From: Manduca sexta
Lineage: Eukaryota; Arthropoda; Insecta; Lepidoptera; Sphingidae
Length of the DNA stretch: 64,000 nt
Assembly (NCBI RefSeq): GCF_014839805.1
Contig: NC_051120.1
Location: 8,494,001-8,558,000, forward strand
Reading direction: 5' to 3'
Below, one piece after another: positions 12,738 to 25,900 of this stretch. The translations under genes and the position numbers were made by a program. The stretch's first letter is position 1. Every line of letters begins with the position of its first letter. The notes beneath the pieces were generated by a model. It searched no databases, was not told where the DNA came from, and worked only from the letters and a program-made list of their open reading frames with translations.

Positions 12738-13547
12738 ATGGTAGTTCATGAAGAAAACCATAATATAACGGCTGTTGTTCCTGATGCAAAGATGTCTCAA
12801 AAGGAAAGCAAGAAATTTCTGATTGTTAACAATCATGTTCGAGAAATCCCTATTCATTATGAAGCTAAGTCTATACTTAGTAACAATGAAGAAAATGCGG
12901 AAAAAAGTATATTGAACAACACGAGAAAAAAAATGAAAATGAACACTAAAAGACGGAGATCTGAGAATCAAAATAATACTATTGACCACACGGAGAATAG
13001 TGATGTTCATGAAGACACACAAATTAGTGAAAGCGACTTAGAGGAACTTAGAACAGTGTACAAAAAATGTAAGGCAGTTGTTAAAAAAATCGAAACAAAA
13101 TATGGACATTTACTTGACTTGGAATTGCCAAGCAGTTCAAAACAAAAGAGGAAGACAGATCCGGATACCGAATGTACGTGTGAGACGAACAAAAAAATCG
13201 TTTTTGATGATGATGGCAAAGAAATTACAGTGGATGCACCATCAGAGAACCATATTTGTCCGAAGAAACCAAAAATTCATTATTACAAAAATATTGATAT
13301 TGAATATACAGAGGAGGAAATACAGTTACCTGACAGTCTTCAGGAACTCTACAAGCTATTACAAAACCCGGACATACATAATACACTCAGACATAAGATT
13401 ATTTACAAAATTAAATGCATAAAGGAGGACATCTCGAATGAGATTAAATTCAACAAACATTCACTAATAGAGAAATTGAAGAGTAACCCTGACGAAATGT
13501 TAGGTTTTGAGGGCACTAACTTAGCTAGCATACCTGGTTATCAATGA
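12738..13547 (+). CDS. unrecognised basic, probably nuclear protein, 269 aa
   Basis: A single uninterrupted frame, ATG 12738 to TGA 13545-13547, with an AATAAA at 13671. I do not recognise the family. Residues 63-74 form a strong basic nuclear localisation signal (RKKMKMNTKRRR). Residues about 97-125 are predicted helical and coiled-coil-like (SDLEELRTVYKKCKAVV). A Cys pair (CTC, near 147) is followed by a lone Cys (HIC, near 174). Residues 200-250 are helical with regularly spaced leucines, and the C-terminus is GTNLASIPGYQ. The alternating Lys/Glu-rich composition and lack of a signal peptide suggest a nuclear, perhaps chromatin- or nucleolus-associated protein. Close head-to-tail packing behind PINX1 hints at co-regulation but proves nothing. 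The shorter overlapping frame at 13078 is a shadow. Confidence 0.75.
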   Translation: MVVHEENHNITAVVPDAKMSQKESKKFLIVNNHVREIPIHYEAKSILSNNEENAEKSILNNTRKKMKMNTKRRRSENQNNTIDHTENSDVHEDTQISESDLEELRTVYKKCKAVVKKIETKYGHLLDLELPSSSKQKRKTDPDTECTCETNKKIVFDDDGKEITVDAPSENHICPKKPKIHYYKNIDIEYTEEEIQLPDSLQELYKLLQNPDIHNTLRHKIIYKIKCIKEDISNEIKFNKHSLIEKLKSNPDEMLGFEGTNLASIPGYQ

Positions 13548-13670
13548 CCCTAAAAGTCAATAATTCAGCAATATAATATTTAAACTTACTGTAAATTAAC
13601 ACATTGACTGCAGCTCAATAGCTTTGTTTGGAGCGCAACATGCATGCTATTAGAACACAACTCTAGTGCC

Positions 13671-13676
13671 AATAAA
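13671..13676 (+). terminator. poly(A) signal for the 269-aa protein gene
   Basis: A canonical AATAAA followed by further A residues lies 124 nt after the stop codon, a normal 3' UTR length for a compact insect gene. Confidence 0.6.
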
Positions 13677-13884
13677 AAAACCTATTGAAGACTGTTTCAC
13701 TCATTTGTCATATGTATCCAAATGCCAGTATTGGACAATGCATTCTGTGTGGTACACCACACTGGTGGCTAATACATTGTTTTTTTGCTGCATTTAATGT
13801 GTTAAGGGTTTAAATTTAAAGTTGTAGCTGACTGAATGAATGTGTTACATTAAACTGTATTAATAACTCATTATACATACAATC

Positions 13885-14165
13885 TCGGTGGCCTCGGTGG
13901 CGTAGTTGTATTGCACGTCCGGTACAATAGCGCTCTGAGGTCCTGGGTTCGAATCCCGGGTCGGGCAAAGTGATATTTGGGTTTTTTCTGCTCAGTATCA
14001 GCCCGGAGTCTGGAATTTGTGCCCGATATGGCGATAGGCTCGCCCCCTATCACATCATGGGACGGAACATACTTGGCGAAAAGTGTGTGGTGCCCTAGTT
14101 GCGCCTCTGCATACCCCTTCGGGGATAAATGCGTGATGTTATGTATGTATGTATGTATACATACA
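13885..14165 (+). repeat. SINE family A, near-complete copy
   Basis: It begins 'ggtggcctcggtggcgtag', has a B-box 'gggttcgaatcccgg' near 13945, the conserved body 'cagcccggagtctggaatt', 'gggacggaacatacttggc' and 'ccccttcggggataaatgcg', and ends in a (GTAT)n microsatellite. This is the best-preserved copy of this family in the window and is clearly tRNA-derived. The open frames across it on both strands are not genes. Confidence 0.85.
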
Positions 14166-16480
14166 ATGGTGTATGTTTCTAATTTGTTCTTTATCTTAAG
14201 GAACATAGCAGAAAATATAAATTCATTATTAAAAGTGAACTTATCAATTAGGTTAGAATCATTTTGATAGATTAAGAATAATTTAATGTATTAAGTTCAG
14301 CTTGGCTCTATTATATTATTGTTATATAGTACAGTTATTATTCATTATAGTACTTATTAGCTACACTATCATAATAAATTAGTTGGTAGTCAGTACTTGA
14401 AACTGTAACAAAGGATACGCAGGAATTATTGTATATATTATCTTAGTATGTTAATATTTTACCTAACTAGCATATGTAGTGTGACATGTTTTAAGACTTA
14501 AATACTGTGACTTGTTCTTGGGGAATCTTTATAATCCAATTGCAAACATGTCATATTTAATATATTGTACTAAATATGATCTGTAGGTTAGCATTCTTTC
14601 ATGAACAAAGTATGTAGTGTAAGGTCAATAATCATGTAGTTTATAATGATTTTAATGCACTTAAAATAATTCATTTGTCTATTTAAGTCTAGCCAAGTAC
14701 AGCTAAGTAATATTTTTGTCATGTTTATATTATTTATATACAACTATGTTTAGTGTTAGTTATAAGAATATTAATATTAGCAATTACACTATATATTTTC
14801 AATCATTTTTTTATTTCTATTGATACCCCTAATAGTCACAATGGAGAAACAATTTAAAATGTAAATGGTACGTATTCCCAGAACGAAGATTTTGATGGTT
14901 AGCGTGTATACGGTCGTTAATTAATAAGTGTGATTTTCCAGCAGACCCATTTTTAAAAAAATATATTGTTTTGGTGAATATTTAAAACTTTTTTCATCTT
15001 CAATTTTATTTTGGTTTTATTATCGAAAAGAAAAATAATCATTGAAACGGGACTTTTAATTTACGGCCTAATGCGTAGGAACCATCGATTTTTCAAAATT
15101 TTTCACCTAATTTTTTTATTACAAGACATCTTCATACTTATTTAGTTAACAACAAACCTATACTTAGTATTCAATAATACCTTGCCGATAGGCATTGTGT
15201 CGCATCATAATGAGATATTAATATCAAATTCTATCGGCCCGAATAGTCTCTACATATTCAATATTCGACTTTAATCCTATACAATAAGGTGTATAATGAT
15301 TGAAAACAAACGCATAGATTTCTGACTACGACGGATAGAATGTCCATTGTCTCAACTTAGATACAAGATTATCTTTACGTCGCAAAAGTAAATTTCACAT
15401 TCAAATTTGAACCTTATTTGATTGAATTAGTGAGTAATATTTTTTTATGGATATGCGATAGTGTTGTATGCGTACAAATTGCAGGCCGAATAATGATGTG
15501 ACCGCATACCGTTTACTGGGAACAAACCGCTTAAATACAAAATGTGTTGGAATTCAATTTGACGCGTGCAGTGTCCGATGACAAACGGCAAACACCAGAC
15601 TTTGATAAGTGGGCCCGTTTAGACTGACAACTGCCCGAATTCAATATAAATGTGGTTCAATTGAATGTATTTTGGGTAAAATCTTTACGTAAAGTCATGC
15701 CGCACTCTAAAGGGATCAGCAATGGTACGCCAAATATTTCACGCCTTATATTATCATTATGATGTAGAGACGACTCTTCCATTACATTAAATCCAGCTCT
15801 ACACAAAATAGTTACAATTAAATTTGTCGATTTTTTTCGAACCCGGAAATCAAATTTAAAACCTCATTACCTTCATTTATTTATTACAATATGATACATA
15901 TAAATATATTATCACAATAAATATTTAAAAAAATCTAAGCTTCTATTTAATCCATCTAAATATTCTGGTGAGAAAATTATTATAATATAAATCACACGAC
16001 AGTCCATCGATCGATCAAAGTAATAAACCGGAATGCAATCTTCGAGTTTATCTCTAGCAAAAAAGGCAAAGTTTAACTAGGTACCTACTTATAGTTATTA
16101 CAAAACTTTTGAAGCAGTGGTGTATTTATATTTAGATATATAAGGAGATTAATATGCTCTTTGGTACCGACAAGTCCCAAGTAATCCTGATTTTGACTTA
16201 TCTCCTCTCTGGAAAGTGTTATTCCGATTACTTAATTCCGGGATTTTAGTAAAGAATGTTCTAGTAATATGAAAATTTCATTTATCAATAAAATCTCACC
16301 GAAACATCGACTCTTTGAAAATTACCGCAAACTTTTAATGAACATACTTTTACGTTCTTGTTTTCATTAACTTGTACTTCAAGTGTTGTAAATTCACGGA
16401 TGTAAAGTGCATTGAAATTCGACAAGACCGCCAAGCGAGCGTTGTCCTCATATTCAAGGAATTCAGCTGTTTGAGCCACT
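14166..16480. other. non-coding stretch
   Basis: Very AT-rich with no supportable gene. A somewhat GC-richer, non-repetitive block lies at about 15490-15740. Confidence 0.4.
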
Positions 16481-16489
16481 TCCCACATG

Positions 16490-16921
16490 TTTAGTCAATA
16501 CTTTCATCGCAACGGACTGTCTCATGGCTCATGCATTCCGCTACCGTACGCTAACTTATGTGTAAACAAACATTTGCATAGCACAGTGTATCCCTCCCGA
16601 CATTAAACCGGCCATGTTAAGAAACACGTGCTCGTTAGAGAAATTAACGCGTACACCGGTCATTTACATTTTGTCGTGTTTCATCTCGGCTTCAAATAAG
16701 GCTGTTGTTCGGTAATATAGCGCGTGGCGGCGTCATCGTTGGACGCCTACGATAGAGCCTTCGTCAAACAAATTAAATTAAAAAAACAAAAGAACCACAC
16801 TTTTAAATCGGATTGGAATTTCATTGGAATAATCTTGTTTAGAGAAAGTGAGCGAACAGTTTGTGCATTGGTGCAGTGTTATGATGTAAATTGTTTCATT
16901 TTGGTGCGTAAAGTGAAATAA
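16490..16921 (+). promoter_or_regulatory. probable pyd promoter and 5' UTR
   Basis: This is a GC-richer, non-repetitive block directly upstream of the inferred first coding exon. It contains an E-box CACGTG (in aacacgtgctcg, near 16625), a Grainyhead-like half site (ttaaaccgg, near 16605) and ACCGGT. The part from about 16720 reads like a 5' UTR with a two-codon upstream ORF (atgatgtaa) and an in-frame TAA immediately before the ATG. Grainyhead control would suit an epithelial junction gene, but it is inferred from a short motif only. Confidence 0.35.
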
Positions 16922-16981
16922 ATGAATAATCTTAATTATATCACGATGAAACTGGATAACTTTGGATTTGAAAAATTACAG
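16922..16981 (+). CDS. pyd: pyd exon 1 (inferred): N-terminal 20 codons
   Basis: Starts ATG at 16922 right after an in-frame TAA, encodes [20 protein letters not shown] and ends CAG before a gtgtgt donor. It ends in phase 0, which fits exon 2. Support is the phase match, the donor and a promoter-like block upstream. There is no homology evidence, and an alternative first exon elsewhere in the 7-kb intron or further upstream is possible. Confidence 0.45.
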
Positions 16982-19900
16982 GTGTGTTCTTAGATGGTTT
17001 TTTGTTGAAATTCCAATGTACTGATTACATTTTAGGCACCTACACATTATTGTAAAAATGTGTTTTTGTATGCGTTTTTGCTATTGAATGCCTAGCTTTA
17101 CTTATCAAACTCAGCTGCAAATAAATAGCGCAGAAATTGTATAAATACGTTTTATTACTGCAATAATACATATCAGTGACCTAACACAATCATTTACAAA
17201 GTAAGCATTACATATTTAAAAATTATAAATTTTTCTCATAACATGTATTGTTTTGGCATATCGATTGTAGCAATGTTTATAAACAGTCCTTTTCGTTATA
17301 ATTGCTTGCAGTATAATATCTATTCGAAATTAATAGGTACTTTATCATAATTAAAGTCCATTAGATAGATTTTTTTTTTCAATATTTAGACGAATATTTC
17401 ACAACACATACCTACGATAATTGTTACTATAATAGGTTTACTTAAGGATTATGATTAGGACAAAAATGTTTTTAAAATAAATAACCTGAGACCAGAATCT
17501 TAAAAGCCGAGATTAATTTCGTAAGATTAGAAAAAAAATAGAGCTTCTATAATTCGATATTTGAATGAAATGTAAACAATCTTTTTTCTTCCCAAATAAT
17601 ATTATGACTACAGAAAATTTGCATGTACATTTTCACTTACCATATATACCATAGATTTTCAGATCTCTTCATCCCAAATTAGTTAACAAACGGCACTTCT
17701 CCGGAAGAAAGCGCATACAAAAAAGCGCCAAACCTCTACATTAGTTATTGAGGTAATGTTTCGCAAAATGCATTCTGCATTCAGAATTATATGGCTAACA
17801 ACTTGCTAAAGTACATAAATTAAGGATCCATATAATTTGCCTGTCCACCTTAGGTTGTGACTCATAGACGATCGCCTTGACTCGTCGAAATTAACTCTCT
17901 ATCAGTTTGTCGACGTTCATATAAAAGAGTTTTTCTGTCGAAGATTATTGGATTCGTGTTAGATGTGGCATGGTCGTACTCGGAAGTAGTTGATAGATAA
18001 TTTGGTCAGATTTTTCTTATAATTTAATAAACTTTAAAAAAAAAGCGGCTATAGCCTAATTGGATGTGGAACGAACTGCTAAGACGAATGTCCGCAAGTT
18101 CAAATCAAAAGGGCACACACCTCCGACTTTTCTAAAATTATGTTTGTATTCTTTATGAATTATCGCTTGCTCTACCGGTGAAGGGAAACATCATGAGGAA
18201 ACCTAGATATCTAAGAAGTTTGATGGTGTGTGAAGTCTACCAATCCGCACTAGGCCAGCGTGGTGGACGAAGGCCTAATCTCTCTCAATAGTCGAGGTGG
18301 CTCGAGGTGGGAGAGTATACAATACAGGGCTGATATTAATGTAATATTGAAAGTATTCCATAATAAGGTAATTATTTACTCACCTGATAACCTGCATACC
18401 TGCGAAGTTCTCAATAGGAATTTTGAGGGTGTGTGAAGTCTACCAATCAGCACTAGACCAGCATGGTGGACGAAAGCCTAATCCCTATGAATAATAGAAG
18501 GTGGTGGTCTCCGGGGTGAGAAAGTATATAATACGGGGCTGATATTAATGTAATATTGAAATTATTTTATAATTACGTAATTATTTACTTAGGTATCTTG
18601 AAGTACGTTTGCAATTTCTAATCAGAAGAGTCAGTCGTCTCTCTCGTAAACATACCAAAATGGTCATTCAACTCCTAATCACTGCCTCTTTTGATCGAAG
18701 CTAGGTTTTCAGATATCTTACTCGTGTCTGTAATATATTTTTTATGTGTATACTTAATAAGTGTAGGTCGAACTAAAAATTGCAGAACAAAACATATAAA
18801 AATTGATCATGGTAATTATGTTATAATATTTTTTGGGTGTTCAAGTTTTTTGGGATCGGTAGCTATATAACTGTAGACAGAGCAGTCTGCCTTCAGTAAC
18901 ATATTATTAAACAACACAACAAAAAATATGATTGCGTCATTATTTTCTTGGCTCGAAACGTTAAATTTGTTGGACATCGCTAAAAAAACTACATTAAAAC
19001 TTTTGCAACACAATATTTGGTGGTTTATAATGTGTTAGTTGTGCTTAAGATTAAACTCATAAATTCCATTTACTTCTAAGTAAGCGTGACATGCGAGCAT
19101 CAAATAAAGTCCCGCGAAACATTAGTTAAAGTTGGAGAAAACGGTGTTTCAATCACTTTTTTTGCGGGCAAAAAACGCGTTTTCACCACCATCACTTGTG
19201 GGGTCAGGGGAACGTTATGTTGGTTTCGTGGTCTTACGACCCAATGCCGGCACTCGGGAGTATAGCATTTGTTTTATGCCTTATGCTAACTTCGTAGTGT
19301 CTCTTTAGCGTCATTTAAACCTTAGTTTTCGTCAAAATTATATTGTAATTAGGTCAGAATAAAACACGTTCATTGACAATGAAAAATCTTTTATTATGTA
19401 AAGTTCAGTTACTCGATACTATTTATTTTAGGATCAAGAATCCACAATTAGGAATGACTACAAAATTATTGTTTGGTTATTTACAAATTAAATTATGCGT
19501 ACATAACCACATTTATTAATGGCGTGATTCGCAACAGCTGTTCGGTTGTTGATGTCATCTCATTAATAAAAATAACAGACTTAGCAGGAGTGTTGGTGAT
19601 AAAATGTTCCAAAATGAGAATTATCATCGCGTGTATTCACTGTCGGTGTTTGGATTGATTTATTTCGGATTATGGACACACAAATCGTGACTAATTCTTT
19701 GGTATTCTATTGTGTTTAGATTTTCTTTTATTTTCTAAAGCGCGTACAACTTTTATCAATTAAAAATCCCATTTTAGAAACATGAAGTGTTCCTCAAACT
19801 GAATATATTTAGTTCCAGGGTTTAATTCTGAATTTAATTGTTACTATTTAAGAGCAATAAGTAGCTATGCATGCTTAAAATGTCTATTTAAAAATCAACA

Positions 19901-22900
19901 TAATATGTCAACAATGGAACAGCCCACACGGCAAAAGAGAATCTTGACAATGCTTGTAATATTTTCAACCATTATTCTGAGTTTCAACCAATCTATTACG
20001 AAATCGTCACAATCCCACAGACCGTAGAATTACATGAAATATATAATAGAAAGTGTCACTTGTCATCTTTGGATTTCATATGTTACACAAACGCGTGGCC
20101 CAGTTGTACGTGGGCGAGGATTATAAAGCCAAAGGTGTCTTATTGGTACTTTGACCCATTACTTAATACCGATGGGTGGTAAATATGAGCCGTAAATGGA
20201 AAAAGGTTTATGACTAGTTATGATAAGCGTGTTAGTTAATTTTAGATGTTTAAAGTTGTGATTTCTTTATCGTAGTTCAGTTTAAACTATAATTTATCGA
20301 TATCATTTATATATCACTATAATCATATAATATATATCATTATATGTTGTTTGGTGACAAAATTTTTCGATCGACCATTATAGGTATTACCATCATATTT
20401 AGTTAGGCGATATATTGACTCAGCTGGTTATAAAATTCTGCAAAGGTACGTTCCAACTTGAACTAGGTACCGTTACAAACAGCTTTACGTGTACAGCATC
20501 GGCTGATTTCAAGTGACCTTATATTCTTAAGTGTGAAGGTCTCTTCAATCCTATAAGAGAATTAACACCAATTAATCTTGATTAGGGTAAATTAAGTAGC
20601 GGCCTATTGTCACCCCAATTAACATATTGCAGACGTCAATTTAAAGTCTAAAGCAAGAGCATTTGCCTTCGAAAAACTTGCATAGATACATGGAATTATG
20701 CACCGCAAGAAGCATTATAAAGCATCATCAAACTCTTCTAAACATGATAGTATATTCAGAATAATATCTTACACAATACAAATTGAAAATATTGCATCCG
20801 CGAACTGACCGATAAGGTTATTAAAAATGGTGAGTCAGAACTCGCTTGACTGAGAAGGTCAGGCTCAGGCATGTCGTATCATGACTGTACTTGTTAAAGG
20901 ACGTTCGGGTCTTTAGCCCTTGGGATAACGAACATGCTTCGAGTTGGCGTTTCAATTTCAATGGAACAATGGTTGATGCATCTTGTTTTGTATTTATTAA
21001 TAAATTAAATTTGTATCTTCCTACGTCGGTTTCTATGAATAAAACACATTTGTTAAGGTGTCAGTTAACAATATTTTGTTTGGTTATACCACAGAAACAT
21101 TTAGCAATAGTATATAATGACAGTATTTGAACAATTATTTGAACTATATTGACTTCTATTTTGGTCTTTCGACTATACATCAAGATTTAGACTACTTTTA
21201 GAACTCGAAATACCGGTTTTACTAATTAAATGGCAAGCGAAGATCCCTAAACTATAGGCAAGTGCAGCGAACTAGTTCAAACTAGGCTTATTGATTCCAA
21301 CCGGTTGCATTTCCCAAGAAATTAAGGAGTGCCGGCCACTCCTGAATGCGTGAGAAATAGCGCCACTCGTGAGGCGTCTATTTGTTGGAACCAGTGCAAA
21401 CACTCCAAATGCTAGTGGTTATAGAGATATTTTGTGTAGTCTTGGAATATGTAGTAAATATGATAAAACAGTTTATTTCAAAATTTTGGAACAACGTTAC
21501 GTAAGTAATCGTCTATACTTACCTTTAAAAATCTAGGAATGGTTTGATAAAAAAAGGATATAATTATAATTATAGAGAGTAAACTGTACAAGCACTACTA
21601 ATTATTAATTGTTTTTTTAAATAATTCTAACATAAATTTCATGAGAATAAATTCCGAGGAAAAGTCCAACGGTATATTCGTTAAAAATTTAATCTCCGAA
21701 TACTATTTCAAGTAGGAATGCGCATACGGTTACGTAGCTTAAATAAAGCAAAAAGAAGACTTTAATTAAAATTAAAGTGATTAAAAGTAAGATAATAAAT
21801 AGTACATAGTCCACCCAGCTTTTTTGTTTTGCCTTTGATGATACTTTGTAAGTACAAAATGGCGAATGCGCCAATTTTGTTGCGACTTGCAATAGACCGC
21901 TTAATATGATTATTTCAAGATAGTATCAAACAAGCAGCCATAAGCTCCTTTATTACGCATACTGTGCATTGTAAAATTGTATGTTATGGTCGGCATACTT
22001 TACGCATTGCACAAGCGGGTTAAGGACTTCTTCACCACAAAATAGATTTATGTATTATGATCTAGTGCTTATAGCTCTGTTACATGCTGTAAGGTAGGCC
22101 CACAGGCACAATAAATCCTTTCTTTATTTTTTCCTTATTCTTGTCTCTCATTAGACGGTAACGCATCCATAATTCCTTTGGCTTCTTTTATGTCTTCAAA
22201 AGAGATAAGATCTCAATTCTTATCAAAATTATTGTAAAGTTGGACTTAGAAGTCTACTACCACAAAAGGATTTTTTCGCAGCAACGATTTCTTATAATTT
22301 TGACATGTTACCTTCCACGTGCTTTGAATTATCATAATTTATTTTGACATCAAATATTTGCAAATTATTTTCGGTAGCATCGCCAAAACAATGGTACTGT
22401 AAAAGCAATCAATTTGTTTGTAAATATGCGGGTTGATGTCGAATGATTGTATTCTGTATTCATTACCTTTAAAGTTTATTTAGCACATTGTAATTTAAAT
22501 TCTTGTGTACGCAATCTGAATAACTCAGGAGTGCTAAACGTTTCTGCTTCGTACTGCATACAATGTTTTTATGGGAGGTGTGTGTTCTTCTGCGAAATGT
22601 TTGTGCTTGTTCAATTAATGTTTCTTTCTATCAAGCTGATGCATAAAAACAATTCAGGTGATATTCTTATTGCTTTCATTAGAATCATTGTGTAGTTATG
22701 CGATACGAATATGTTTATGAATATTAAGAGTTTTCGTTTTTTCTTTGAACGCTATAACTCTACAACTGTTGCTTCGATTTTGAAATTACTTTCACACAAA
22801 AAGCAGTGTGAAGTCTATCAATCCGCACTAGGTCAGCGTGGTAGAGTAGGCCAAATCCCTCTCGATAGTAGAAGGGGCTCGAGCCCAACAGTGGGACAGT

Positions 22901-25900
22901 ATATAATACGGGGCTGATATTATTATATATTAAAAAAAGCTACCTATACATTATCGTCAAGTACTTTTAGATTATATTCCAATAAGTAACGCAGACGAAA
23001 TCGTTAATAAATCAAAAAAATATATACACATAAAGAAATTTCAGCTTCAAATCTTACACTCTATATTTTCTTGTACCTGACGCTGTTTCACTTAGACATA
23101 AAGTCTGTTTATTGATTTTACATAAACTACGCCTTAGCAGTAACCACAATAGTTATTAAATAAGATCATGTCATAACAGACACTTAACCTACATACAACG
23201 ATTAGTGTTGTAAGCCTTCTTAACGCATCAAGATTTGCGCCGCCCCATATTATAGGCAAACACTAAGATACACCAAACAGGGTTTCACATTACTATGTGC
23301 ATAATGCAATAAACGTAGGTAACACTGATGCTCTGTTACATCAGCTTTACATTTTACCGTTAGTCTTTGAGGATATGGAATAAGTTCGAGATGGGAAGAC
23401 TAGAATTTGATGTTTACAGCTAGTGTCTTTGATGTTTAACTGACATTCAACTTTATATTAAAATCATTTAGGTACTCTTCGAATTATTTCGTTAAACCTT
23501 AATATACTATTACATGTGATTTATATATCCAAGTGACAAATAAATTTCTTAGAAATATTATCGATTTGTCGTTTTTAACGTTGCATCATGAACTTCTTGT
23601 CTTCTTCTGTTTCGTGGTATTATCAGTTTTAGGTGTTGACTTTTATGCTCTTTAGCAAGGTAACATTTATTATTTAAATATTATTATGATTAAAAATATT
23701 ATATTCCCAAGTTGTTCGTCTTTTCTGATTTAAAATATGCATTTCCTGCAATTCTACAACCCGTGAAACCAAATTTGATCATAATATAATCACAAGAGTA
23801 TCGCTAATTAAAACCTTTCATACATTCAGTCATATGAAAATTGAAATAGCTAAACCCTAAGGAAATTAATGAATACTCCAAGGAAATTAAACTTTGTTGT
23901 CCATTCCAGACCGCTGAGCGCAACGCCGGCTGGGAAACTCATCGTGTGCGGCTGAACCGCGTTCAGGGCTACGGGTTCGGGATCGCAGTTTCGGGGGGAA
24001 GGGATAACCCCCACTTCGCGAACGGAGACCCCTCTATCGCCGTCTCCGATGTACTCCGAGGAGGCCCTGCTGAGGATAAATTGCAGTGAGTATATGCTTA
24101 GTTATAATTGTAAATTTGAATCCGTGTATGTCTTGAACTACTATTGAAATTGTATAGCTTTGAGTTCTATTTCATTATATTTATTAACATCAATAATCTA
24201 TTTTGGATTCTCAAAGTACCAAAAAATTCACTATAAGTTTCTATAGATACCTTACGTGTTCAGAACTTTCTGAATTCTTTATAAATGTTTTCCCAATTGC
24301 AGTTTCAATTTTTGCAATCCGGTTCCTCGAAGTATTATGCGTCAAATTGTAATATTCTGCTAAGTCTTAATAAAACGAACTACCCCTCGTATTCTGTTCA
24401 TAGTCTACAAACTACTTAGATATTACTGTACTCTTCTAACATACAAAACTGCAATATCTTTACAAAGTACAGTTGTTCGCTTGCCTTATTTAGCCTCTTT
24501 AATAAACACGCCTACACGCGACAAGTATGTGAACCTCTTCAAAATTACAAACACCATTAGGATCTAGTGTTCCCATCTATTATCGTGTATGGCAGTAGCA
24601 AAAACAAAACTTAGCACCTATACGTGAGTATTCAGACTTCAAAACTAAATGTTAGAATAGAAGTATTAAGTTAGCACTTAGTTGTGATAATCATCAGTAA
24701 ATGAATGTAGAGTAAGAAATATAAGAGACTATAGGCTATGCTAAATAGCTCTAAAATAGATAACCTGTAGGAGGTCAGAGATTAGAAAAACTGGATGAGA
24801 AATGTACTCTATTTTTAGATTTGCAATTAACTTTACAATTGTTATTTTTTATTGTTTATTTTTTTATATTATTTTAAAGGCTATAAAATAATAAGCTTCA
24901 TTACTTACTTATACACTTTCTGATTTATTCATTTCAAACTTAGTTTGATATAGTGTGTTTGTAATTTTTTAAGTATCTATGATTTATCTGAGTTTTGTGA
25001 ACCGATTTAGGCGATTCCTTTTTTATTTGCTAAAGGATGTTCGCGAAGTAGACTCATTATAATAAATTGTAATAAAATAATAAGTATATTTAATCCAAAA
25101 AGAAATTAGTCTACATTTAAACTGTATTGTATCGGAAACCAAAAATAGAAGCATAATACATGTTACGTTAACATTCTTTTGAGTTTACAGTCATTGTTAT
25201 AGTATTAATAGGTACACAAATTTACAACTAAAAAGTTCTGTCCACGGTATTTCCGTGCCAATCCTGGACAAATAGTTTTTGTATCACAAACTCACACAAA
25301 GCCTCATTTGGCCTTGATAGCGAACCTAGAAGTCAATGACCATGACTCTATTGCAAACACGTCAATATATTTGAGAACATCCTTAACCATTTACGAAAGT
25401 TTTCTATAAAGCGATAAAACTGATGATAGAGCTGTTATGAATTTTGGCTTTAAAATGTCTATGGTAAGAACTATAGCATTGCCATTCAAAATAATTTGAA
25501 TTTTATTCAAAATATAACATAATATCAGCCCTGTATCTTGTATTTTACCGTTGCTGGGCACGAGTCTCCTCTATCGTAGAGAGGGATTAGGCCTTAGTCC
25601 ACCATGCTGGCTTAGTGTAGATTGGCAGATTTCATACACCCTTAAAATTCTTATAAAGAACTTCTCAGGTTTGCAAGTTTCCTCATGATGTTTTCCTTCA
25701 CGGTGCAAGTCATAATTCCCAATGAATACACATAACTTTAGAAAAGTCAGAGGTGCGTGCCTTTTTTTCGTCTCAGCAGTCCGTTGCACTCCCAACTAGG
25801 CTATCGCCATATATACTGGCCTAACCAGCTATCATTGATCATTAACCAACCCATATGAACATTTCCAGGGTGAACGACAGGATAGTGTCAGTGAACGGTA

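Larger units (their letters stand above)
16982..23909 (+). other. pyd intron 1 (if exon 1 is right)
   Basis: About 6.9 kb with no supportable internal exon. It holds SINE copies at 18.0-18.6 and 22.8 kb. GC-richer non-repetitive blocks at about 19140-19290, 20400-20530 and 21290-21420 could be intronic regulatory elements. The open frames here are short and unsupported. Confidence 0.4.

Noticed and set aside
13078..13422. 114-codon plus-strand frame within the 269-aa gene
   Set aside because: It is a shadow frame of the longer, cleaner 269-codon gene with the same strand and no separate promoter.
13930..13965. tRNA-like B-box (ggttcgaatcc)
   Set aside because: No complete cloverleaf can be drawn; the box belongs to a tRNA-derived SINE, not a tRNA gene.
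13871..14267. Two frames of about 100 codons, one per strand
   Set aside because: They lie across a SINE family A copy; the peptide matches between copies only reflect the repeat.
16724..16921. 65-codon frame reading AASSLDAYDRAF
   Set aside because: It has no ATG start (it opens at GTG) and sits in the likely 5' UTR before the first coding exon.
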